A DNA stretch of 5,857 nucleotides from an uncultured delta proteobacterium (GTDB taxonomy: Bacteria; Desulfobacterota; Syntrophorhabdia; Syntrophorhabdales; Syntrophorhabdaceae), in contig CAIQJW010000206.1 of assembly GCA_903872255.1 (NCBI GenBank), forward strand, positions 1-5,857. The letters run 5' to 3'. Made by a program: the position numbers and the translations under genes. The notes beneath the pieces are model-generated. The model was not told the DNA's origin. It made no database searches and saw nothing but the letters and a program-made list of their open reading frames with translations. Shown here in pieces: positions 1 through 5,507 of the stretch. Within the stretch, counting starts at the first letter, position 1, and each line of letters opens with the position of its first letter.

Positions 1-10
1 CTCACCACTT

Positions 11-1876
11 TTACTCTACAGTGTAAAGGGAAATGGGATGATCGATCCCCTTGACAGTGAACTGCCCGACGCTCTTCCAGGGTATGTCTTCACCTGCCGC
101 TGCCCGTGCATCATCGCTCACGAGAAGGGAAGCGCCTACCTCTTTGGTGAGGCCTTCTATGCGCGACGCAATGTTGACGTGTTCGCCGATGATCGTGAAA
201 TCCATTTTCTGCTGAGAGCCTATATTCCCGAGGATAACCTCTCCGTAATGTATACCGATCCCGATCCCGACCTCCCAATCTCCGAGGAATTTCTCAAACC
301 TTTTCTCCCGGTTGAGGCGTCCGGTCTCGCTTATTACTTCACGGCCGGCAGTGATTGCATCCCCCACCGGGTTCTGCCCTGTCATAAAAAAAGCCAGTAT
401 ACCGTCACCGGTGAATTTATTGACAAAACCGGCGTTCCTCTGGATGATCCCTGTCAGTTCGCCAAAGAAGAAATTAAGGAACTGTACCATTTCATGCGCG
501 GACCTTGTGGTGGAAAGCCGCGTAAAATTGCGGATGTCCAGGAAAACAATACATATCCTGCGGGCATCTCCGGCCAAAAGCGCCTCACTGTCCATTTCGA
601 CAAGCTGGTCAAGGACCCGCTGGTCGATGTAATATCCGAAGACCTTCTGCACCTTTCTTCGCATCTTTTCTTCGACAAAATAGCGGTACGGGTATACCGC
701 AACCGCCATGACTACCGGGACGGCGGACTGGGGAAAAAGATGGAAATAGTACCCGTACGAGAACATGGTAAGATTGACGATAAAGAACGCCGCGATCATT
801 GTTATCAAAGCGGCGGAAGCATTGAGGGGTTTCAGGTACGATATTGCGGCATATGCAGCGGCGGCGAGGAATATGAGGATAATGATATTTATAAAAAGGG
901 GCGCTTCCCTTACTGTCGTGCCGGTAAGCATTGTCTCCAGTATCAGGCCGTGGATCAGCGGGCCCGCCATCTTGCCGCCTTTTTGGCGGGGCTCATTTTT
1001 CCGGCCTTCCCGATACCCAGAGGAAATATCGCGCTCAAGCGGCGTTGCGTGGACGTCTTCATACCCGCTGATATACCCGAGGATGACCGTTTTCCCGGCA
1101 AATAGCTGTTTATCGATCTTTCCCGACATCACCTCATCAAGGCGATAGAAAGGGATCGTACCCGCCATGCGGTAATTGACGAAGACCGTGTTCCCGTTAT
1201 ACGGCTTTCCGGTTGACAGCTGATACAGGGCCGATGAGAAAGACGGTCGTGCCGAGGCATGAAAGACCTGTTTCCGGATAACCCCGTCATTGCTATCGAA
1301 TCCGCCGTCTGTAAGCACGGCATCCGCTATTGTCATATTCTTGATAAGAGGGCTGACCCCGTAAAAAAACGGCACGAGGTCGCCGTGAACTACCTGTACG
1401 ATGTTGACGCGCTCACTGACATCTATTATAGGCTCGAGGACGGACCGGTCGAGCTTCTCGCCGATCCCTTCCATGGTCCGGTCTATGCTGTCGTCAACCC
1501 TCGCTTTTCCCCCGGCCAGAAATATCCTCGTCGCGTTCCTTAATTTTTCGCTCTGCTTGTGGACGAGGATCACATCCAATCCGACCGTATTAACCTTATA
1601 TTCGTCCATGCGCCTTAAGAATCGGCCTATATCGTCGTATATAAAAAGAAGGGGTTTTTCGCGGATTATCGATCGCTCATCAATGCCAACGATAATTGTT
1701 TTACCGCTGGTCGCGTCGCTGCCCAGCTTGAGGCGGTCGCAAAGCCGGACCCGCGCATCGTATGCCTTGCGTTCGAAAATGTCCTGGAACCCTGCGGGGT
1801 AGGCTCCGGCACATACGGCTATCGCGGCGACGGCAATAAAAAGGGTTATGATGTTGTGCCTTTGATATTTGCGCAC
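11..1876 (-). CDS. CHASE2-domain transmembrane class III adenylate cyclase
   Basis: Predicted to make cAMP from ATP in response to an extracytoplasmic signal; 621 aa. An N-terminal membrane anchor (about residues 8-27) is followed by a CHASE2 sensor (about 30-320). The sensor is recognised from the IIVGIDERSI strand, the VNTVGLDVIL strand and the GKTVILGY...HATPLE stretch. Three membrane helices follow (about 327-347, 353-375, 382-399), then a cytoplasmic catalytic domain (about 435-615). That domain has both metal-binding aspartates (D447 in FLDIRNFT, D491 in KFTGDG), the transition-state pair N568 and R572 (VNIASR), and the purine-selecting pair K487 and T561. The Lys/Thr pair is the bacterial adenylate-cyclase type, so ATP is favoured over GTP. 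The start is GTG at 1876: AAGGA lies 7 nt upstream and an in-frame stop lies just above. A basic stretch at residues 282-305 looks like an insertion in CHASE2. Signal and partners are unknown. It is divergent from ugd. Domain call is firm; nucleotide specificity is inferred. Confidence 0.93.
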   Translation of the reverse strand: MRKYQRHNIITLFIAVAAIAVCAGAYPAGFQDIFERKAYDARVRLCDRLKLGSDATSGKTIIVGIDERSIIREKPLLFIYDDIGRFLRRMDEYKVNTVGLDVILVHKQSEKLRNATRIFLAGGKARVDDSIDRTMEGIGEKLDRSVLEPIIDVSERVNIVQVVHGDLVPFFYGVSPLIKNMTIADAVLTDGGFDSNDGVIRKQVFHASARPSFSSALYQLSTGKPYNGNTVFVNYRMAGTIPFYRLDEVMSGKIDKQLFAGKTVILGYISGYEDVHATPLERDISSGYREGRKNEPRQKGGKMAGPLIHGLILETMLTGTTVREAPLFINIIILIFLAAAAYAAISYLKPLNASAALITMIAAFFIVNLTMFSYGYYFHLFPQSAVPVVMAVAVYPYRYFVEEKMRRKVQKVFGYYIDQRVLDQLVEMDSEALLAGDARRICIVFLDIRNFTRLSTTRSAHEMVQFLNFFFGELTGIIQRNAGFVNKFTGDGILAFFMTGQNPVGDAITAGREVISETGRLNREKRFEKFLGDWEVGIGIGIHYGEVILGNIGSQQKMDFTIIGEHVNIASRIEGLTKEVGASLLVSDDARAAAGEDIPWKSVGQFTVKGIDHPISLYTVE

Positions 1877-1883
1877 CTGGTTT

Positions 1884-1888
1884 TCCTT
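1884..1888 (-). promoter_or_regulatory. Ribosome binding site of the cyclase gene
   Basis: On the minus strand this reads AAGGA, with a 7-nt spacer to the GTG start codon at 1876. It supports GTG as the true start; a TAA in the same frame sits shortly upstream, leaving no earlier candidate. Confidence 0.7.
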
Positions 1889-1899
1889 AATTTGTCCAT

Positions 1900-1905
1900 A
1901 TTATA
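1900..1905 (-). promoter_or_regulatory. Candidate -10 box of the cyclase promoter
   Basis: The minus strand reads a perfect TATAAT here. Transcription would start near 1893, giving a leader of about 17 nt that contains the AAGGA ribosome site. No good -35 is present at 16-19 nt spacing (best match TCGTAC, 2 of 6), so the promoter may need an activator. This is a pattern match only. Confidence 0.5.
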
Positions 1906-1930
1906 CATCACGGGCACATAAGGTACGATC

Positions 1931-1961
1931 TTTTTCGCACGTGGTCCAGTTGTGCGGAAAA
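1931..1961. repeat. Inverted repeat (possible operator) in the divergent control region
   Basis: The left arm TTTTTCGCAC (1931-1940) pairs with the right arm GTGCGGAAAA (1952-1961) at 9 of 10 positions around an 11-nt centre; the exception is a T opposite G. It sits upstream of the cyclase -10 box, between the two divergent promoters, so a shared operator is possible. No T-run follows on either strand, which argues against a simple terminator. Confidence 0.4.
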
Positions 1962-1981
1962 TGCCGTAAAATCGGGACTAT

Positions 1982-2008
1982 CCGGAATGGCCGGCAGGTT
2001 ATTTCCGG
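1982..2008. repeat. Short dyad CCGGAA...TTCCGG
   Basis: Perfect 6-bp arms at 1982-1987 and 2003-2008 are separated by 15 nt, upstream of the ugd -10 box. It may be a regulator site or chance; the sequence alone cannot decide. Confidence 0.25.
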
Positions 2009-2038
2009 CTTTACCATCTTCCATGACGGGCCCGGTTG

Positions 2039-2047
2039 TGCTAGAAT
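2039..2047 (+). promoter_or_regulatory. Candidate extended -10 promoter of ugd
   Basis: TG at 2039-2040, one base, then TAGAAT at 2042-2047 match an extended -10 element (TGnTATAAT) with one change in the hexamer. No clear -35 lies 16-18 nt upstream, as is common for extended -10 promoters. Transcription from about 2054 would leave a leader of about 20 nt that includes GGAGG. Confidence 0.45.
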
Positions 2048-2063
2048 ATTGAAAATTACCGGT

Positions 2064-2073
2064 GGAGGCCTCC
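2064..2073 (+). promoter_or_regulatory. Palindromic Shine-Dalgarno of ugd
   Basis: GGAGG at 2064-2068 lies 5 nt before a TTG codon at 2074 and decides the start of ugd. The earlier in-frame GTG at 2062 has no ribosome site in front of it and overlaps this one. The site is followed directly by CCTCC, so the ten bases GGAGGCCTCC form a perfect palindrome abutting the start codon. Confidence 0.65.
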
Positions 2074-3447
2074 TTGAAGCGCAACAATATTCTCTGTATA
2101 GGCGCCGGCTATGTCGGCGGGCCGACAATGGCCATGATAGCGCACAAATGTCCGCAGTACAAAGTGACAGTCGTTGACATAAACCATGAAAGAATTGCGC
2201 GCTGGAACTCGGATGACCTGCCCGTGTATGAACCGGGACTCGACGAGATCATCCGGGCAACACGGGGAAAGAACCTTTTCTTTGAAACCGACATCGATAA
2301 AGGCATCAGGGAATCCGGGATCATATTTGTCGGGGTCAACACCCCAACCAAGACGTTCGGGGCAGGAGCAGGCAAGGCGGCCGATCTCCAGTACTGGGAA
2401 AAGACCGCACGGCAGATACGCGAAGCGTCCGAGTCGCCGAAGATCGTCGTAGAAAAATGCACCATACCCGTCAGAACAGCGCTGGCCATGGAAAGGATAC
2501 TGACATCCAAGGACGGCGACATACGTTTCGATGTCCTTTCAAACCCGGAATTTCTCGCGGAAGGCACAGCAATACACGACCTTGAATTTCCCGACCGTGT
2601 GCTGATAGGCTCGCGGGAGACGCCGAATGGATTAGAGGCGCGCAAGGCCATTGTCGATATTTATCTCAACTGGGTGCCGCGCGAGAAGATCATCGAGAGC
2701 AATATATGGAGCAGCGAACTCTCAAAGCTTGTCGCAAATGCCTTCCTTGCGCAGAGGATATCCTCGATCAACGCAATATCGGCGCTGTGTGAAAAAACCG
2801 AGGCGGATATTGCCGAAGTATCCCGGGCAATCGGGCTCGACAGCCGGCTCGGAGTCAAGTTCCTCAATGCCAGCGTGGGATTCGGCGGTTCCTGCTTTAA
2901 AAAGGACATACTGAACCTCGCCTATATATGCCGCACTTACGGGCTCGAAGACGTTGCCAATTACTGGGAAAGTGTCGTAGATATCAATGAATATCAGAAA
3001 GAACGGTTCATACTGGGTATCCTCGATGCTATGTTCAATACGCTCGCCGGCAAAGGAATATGCCTCTTTGGCTTTGCATTTAAAGCGGATACAGGCGATA
3101 CGCGCGAGACGCCGGCACACACTATCGCAAGGCGGCTCTGCGAGGAAAAAGCGGAGCTTGTTATTACAGACCCTAAGGCGATCGACAATGCGAAGATCGA
3201 TCTTCAGGATGTAGACGGGATAACCTACGAGCCCGACCCCTATAAAGCAGCGCGCGGCTGCGACGCGATCGCCGTCATGACAGAATGGAAGGTATACACC
3301 GAACTGGATTATCAACGCATCTACGATTCAATGGCAAAACCGGCATTTATCTTCGACGGCCGGAACATCCTCGACCACAAGCGACTGCACGAGATGGGCT
3401 TTAATGTGTACCCGATAGGGAAACCGCCGCTCGTTCATTTTACGTAA
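2074..3447 (+). CDS. ugd: UDP-glucose 6-dehydrogenase, eukaryote-like type
   Basis: Oxidises UDP-glucose to UDP-glucuronate with two NAD+ in the cytoplasm, feeding polysaccharide or glycolipid synthesis. With the TTG start it is 457 aa. An N-terminal Rossmann domain has GAGYVG at 10-15. The central domain has the catalytic region NPEFLAEG (157-164), K218 and N222 in SSELSKLVAN, and the catalytic cysteine C274 in FGGSCF with D278 after it. The C-terminal UDP-binding domain carries GFAFKADTGDTRE (333-345) and FDGRN (427-431). From memory, long stretches match the animal enzyme (RGKNLFF, VNTPTKT, NAFLAQRISSIN, VGFGGSCF), and the end (GFNVYPIGKP) resembles the plant form. It lacks the extended C-terminal tail of the human protein (494 aa). 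A TTG start with GGAGG 5 nt upstream is chosen over GTG at 2062. It is transcribed alone, divergent from the cyclase and convergent with lolD. The function is firm; the start is less certain. Confidence 0.96.
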   Translation: MKRNNILCIGAGYVGGPTMAMIAHKCPQYKVTVVDINHERIARWNSDDLPVYEPGLDEIIRATRGKNLFFETDIDKGIRESGIIFVGVNTPTKTFGAGAGKAADLQYWEKTARQIREASESPKIVVEKCTIPVRTALAMERILTSKDGDIRFDVLSNPEFLAEGTAIHDLEFPDRVLIGSRETPNGLEARKAIVDIYLNWVPREKIIESNIWSSELSKLVANAFLAQRISSINAISALCEKTEADIAEVSRAIGLDSRLGVKFLNASVGFGGSCFKKDILNLAYICRTYGLEDVANYWESVVDINEYQKERFILGILDAMFNTLAGKGICLFGFAFKADTGDTRETPAHTIARRLCEEKAELVITDPKAIDNAKIDLQDVDGITYEPDPYKAARGCDAIAVMTEWKVYTELDYQRIYDSMAKPAFIFDGRNILDHKRLHEMGFNVYPIGKPPLVHFT

Positions 3448-3545
3448 ATCGTAAATCGTAAAGTGTAAGGCAGCGTAAGATACCACGCCGGAAGGACGCC
3501 TCGAGTTTCAAAAAACTTCTTACTCTTCACGATTTACGATTTACG
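3443..3545. repeat. Long imperfect inverted repeat between convergent ugd and lolD
   Basis: The arms are 27 nt each (3443-3469 and 3519-3545) and match at 25 of 27 positions; the mismatched pairs are 3460/3528 and 3464/3524. They surround a 49-nt centre. Each arm begins at its outer end with CGTAAATCGTAAATCGT, a tandem of the heptamer GTAAATC. The left arm includes the last two bases of the final Thr codon and the TAA stop of ugd; the right arm stops 2 bases short of the lolD stop. As RNA either strand could form a long hairpin, so it could act as a shared terminator, though no T-run follows. It looks like a dispersed palindromic (REP- or MITE-like) element; no transposase is encoded within it. 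Confidence 0.85.
3444..3462 (+). repeat. Tandem heptamer GTAAATC
   Basis: Two full copies (3444-3450, 3451-3457) and a partial GTAAA (3458-3462) lie head to tail. The mirror-image copies are in the right arm at 3531-3544. The units form the outer part of the inverted repeat described at 3443-3545. Confidence 0.8.
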
Positions 3546-3547
3546 CC

Positions 3548-4228
3548 TTACGAATCAAACAGTTCCCCATCCACCATCGTAAGTTTCCTGTCGCCTACGG
3601 CGCCTATCTCGGGGTCGTGGGTGACTAGGATCAGGGTTGCTGAAAGATTTTTCTGGATGGTCAGGATCTGGTGAAGAACTTCGCGTCCTGTCTTCCGGTC
3701 AAGGTTCCCGGTTGGTTCGTCGGCGAGTATTACGCTGGGTTCGTTGATGAGCGCCCGTGCTATTGCGACCCTTTGTTGTTCGCCGCCCGATAATTCCCCC
3801 GGTTTATGGCTGCCCCTGTGCGTAAGTTCTACGGTCTCGAGGAAACCTTCAGCCTTCCTGCGTGCCTCGTCGGGCTTGACCCGTCGGATCAGAAGCGGCA
3901 TCATGATGTTCTCGATGACGCTAAAATCCTGAAGCAGGTGATAGAACTGGAAAATGAAGCCGACCCGTTCGTTGCGGAAACGGCTTTGTTCGTCCTCGTT
4001 GAACTTCATTATGTCCTCGCCCTCAAAAAGGATGGTGCCTTCCGTCGGTCTGTCGAGGGTCCCTATGATGTGAAGGAATGTGCTCTTCCCTGCCCCTGAA
4101 GGGCCCATTATCGTAATAAAGCTGCCTTTATCGGCGCTGAGGTTCACCCCTTTCAAGACCTCGATAACAACGTCGTCCTTCTGAAAGCTCTTCTTGACCC
4201 CGGACGCCTCAATGATGTGATCACTCAT
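3548..4228 (-). CDS. lolD: Lipoprotein-releasing ABC transporter ATP-binding protein LolD
   Basis: Cytoplasmic ATPase that powers extraction of mature lipoproteins from the inner membrane by the LolC/E-type permease; 226 aa, close to the E. coli LolD length. All ABC motifs are present: Walker A GPSGAGKST (42-50), Q-loop Q94, signature LSGGEQQR (146-153), Walker B VILADEP (166-172) with catalytic E171, D-loop NLD (175-177) and H204. The FQFYHLLQDFSVIENI stretch is typical of the LolD/MacB/FtsE-like group; the neighbouring permease settles it as LolD. ATG at 4228 is chosen because it gives the classic ATGAGTGA overlap (8 nt) with the end of the permease gene, implying translational coupling; a TTG at 4243 in frame is less likely. 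It is the last gene of the lysS-lolC-lolD run and ends against the inverted repeat. No key residue is missing. Confidence 0.96.
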   Translation of the reverse strand: MSDHIIEASGVKKSFQKDDVVIEVLKGVNLSADKGSFITIMGPSGAGKSTFLHIIGTLDRPTEGTILFEGEDIMKFNEDEQSRFRNERVGFIFQFYHLLQDFSVIENIMMPLLIRRVKPDEARRKAEGFLETVELTHRGSHKPGELSGGEQQRVAIARALINEPSVILADEPTGNLDRKTGREVLHQILTIQKNLSATLILVTHDPEIGAVGDRKLTMVDGELFDS

Positions 4229-5420
4229 AGCGCAGCGCCTCAACGGGGTCGATCTTCGCGGCCTTATACGAGGGATATATGGTTGCGAGAACGCATATCA
4301 CCATTGTCACCAGGGCGATGAGGACGACGTCGATAATGCTGATCTTCGCCGGCAGGGTCGTTATGTAGTAGACATCCTCCGGCAGCTTTATAAGCCCCGT
4401 GTTCTTGATTATCCAGCACAGGAAATACCCGGTAAGAGACCCGAAAAGAGCGCCGACCACTCCTATCGTTATTCCTTCCATCATGAAGATCTTCATAATG
4501 CTCCGCTTTCTGGCCCCGATCGATTTCAGTATCGCGATATCTTTTTTCTTCTCCATGACCGTCATGATGAGCGAGCTGATTATGTTAAAGCTCGCAACGA
4601 GAATGATCAGCGCGAGGATAATGAACATCGCCAGTTTCTCGAGCTTGAGGGCGGAGAAAAGGTTGCGGTTCATCTCCATCCAGGTCTTCGCAAAATAATC
4701 GCGGCCGAGTACCTTGAGGATCGTCCACTTCATATCTGTGGCCTTGTATTCGTCCACAAGCTTGATCTCTATTCCCGTAGCACCGATACCCATTGCCCCT
4801 TCGATATCGGAAAGGGGCATAATGACAAGCGTATTATCGATCTCGTACATTCCCGTCTCGAAAATACCGCCAACACGCGCCCTCACGGTCTCGGGCATGG
4901 ATCCCATCGGGGAGAACCCGCCGAAAGGCACCATTATCGTAAAGTTGTCGCCAATAAAAAGCCCCAGGTGTTTTGCAAGTTCTTTCCCTATGAGCACACT
5001 TCCTTTTTTCTTAAGGGAATCCACGGAACCTTCTTTTACAAGTTTCGACAGAAATTGCGCGTCCGCCGGGCCGATCCCTTTTACTGCCACTCCCGACAAT
5101 TGCTTCCCATTCTGCACCATGGCCTGAAATGCAGTGAACGGAAATGCCCGGGAAACTCCGGGTACCCCTTTGATCCTGGCTACGAGCTCATCGGGGTTGC
5201 GCATCTCGCCGTTGATATCCATGACCAGTATATGGGGGTTTATCCCTAGAATGCGGGTCCTGATCTCGTCCTGAAAGCCTGTCATGACCGCTATCACAAC
5301 TATGATGGCCGTAACGCCGATAGCGATCCCAATGACCGATATCCAGGTGGTAAAGGAGATGAAGGCCTCCTTTCGCTTGGACCTCAGATACCGCAATCCT
5401 ATTATAGTTTCGTAATCCAT
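4221..5420 (-). CDS. lolC: Lipoprotein-releasing system permease, LolC/LolE (LolF-like) family
   Basis: Inner-membrane subunit that binds outer-membrane lipoproteins and passes them to the periplasmic carrier LolA; 399 aa. The layout is the family's four helices: TM1 about 22-48, a large periplasmic domain about 50-262, then TM2 264-288, TM3 311-338 and TM4 362-383. The N-terminus (IGLRYLRSKRKE) and the C-terminus (DPVEALRYE) are hallmark sequences. The coupling segment between TM2 and TM3 (EKKKDIAILKSIGARKRS, 290-307) would contact LolD. A proline-containing loop, FSPMGSMPETV (169-179), followed by GIFETGMYEID resembles the LolC Hook that binds LolA. Only one permease gene is seen, so it may work as a homodimer; the symbol lolC is by similarity and lolE or lolF would be equally fair. 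ATG at 5420 is the only good start: an in-frame TAA lies at 5436-5438. No Shine-Dalgarno is visible before it. Confidence 0.93.
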   Translation of the reverse strand: MDYETIIGLRYLRSKRKEAFISFTTWISVIGIAIGVTAIIVVIAVMTGFQDEIRTRILGINPHILVMDINGEMRNPDELVARIKGVPGVSRAFPFTAFQAMVQNGKQLSGVAVKGIGPADAQFLSKLVKEGSVDSLKKKGSVLIGKELAKHLGLFIGDNFTIMVPFGGFSPMGSMPETVRARVGGIFETGMYEIDNTLVIMPLSDIEGAMGIGATGIEIKLVDEYKATDMKWTILKVLGRDYFAKTWMEMNRNLFSALKLEKLAMFIILALIILVASFNIISSLIMTVMEKKKDIAILKSIGARKRSIMKIFMMEGITIGVVGALFGSLTGYFLCWIIKNTGLIKLPEDVYYITTLPAKISIIDVVLIALVTMVICVLATIYPSYKAAKIDPVEALRYE

Positions 5421-5444
5421 AAGGGAATTAATGTCTTACCATAT

Positions 5445-5471
5445 GCAGGCCCGGCCACGCAACACGCCTGC
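5445..5471 (-). repeat. GC-rich dyad in the lysS-lolC gap
   Basis: Perfect 6-bp arms GCAGGC (5445-5450) and GCCTGC (5466-5471) flank 15 nt in the 87-nt space between the lysS stop and the permease start. In the minus-strand transcript this could fold into a small hairpin between the two cistrons. No T-run follows, so it is not an obvious terminator. It may be chance. Confidence 0.3.
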
Positions 5472-5507
5472 TAAGTCGTACTGCCGGTAATGTCCATATT
5501 GTTGAGG

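Noticed and set aside
975..1000. Hairpin CCGCC-TTTTT-GGCGG followed by a T-rich stretch, resembling a plus-strand terminator
   Set aside because: It sits inside the cyclase coding sequence, opposite the transcribed direction, and encodes the basic Lys/Gly stretch of the protein, so coding explains it.
38..1105. A 355-codon open frame on the plus strand opposite the cyclase gene
   Set aside because: It lies wholly antisense to a well-supported conserved protein, and its translation has no recognisable domain and scattered Cys/His/Pro typical of a shadow frame.
1901..1925. Possible CRP/cAMP receptor site upstream of the cyclase
   Set aside because: One TGTG half is present on the minus strand, but the matching TCACA half at 6-nt spacing is missing.
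2109..2651. Long minus-strand open frames opposite ugd (also 2722-3315)
   Set aside because: Antisense to conserved Ugd domains, no family resemblance and no independent start signals; treated as shadows.
3443..3545. Possible CRISPR remnant from repeated GTAAATC words
   Set aside because: The units are 7 nt and adjoining, with no regular spacers, and the arms are inverted rather than direct repeats.
4714..5127. Plus-strand open frames opposite the permease gene (also 4399-4698, 4968-5249)
   Set aside because: Shadows of the LolC/E coding sequence; no recognisable protein features.
5474..5500. Tiny 8-codon frame starting ATGGACATTACC between lysS and the permease gene
   Set aside because: Too short, no ribosome site, and no stretch of repeated amino-acid codons that would suggest an attenuation leader.
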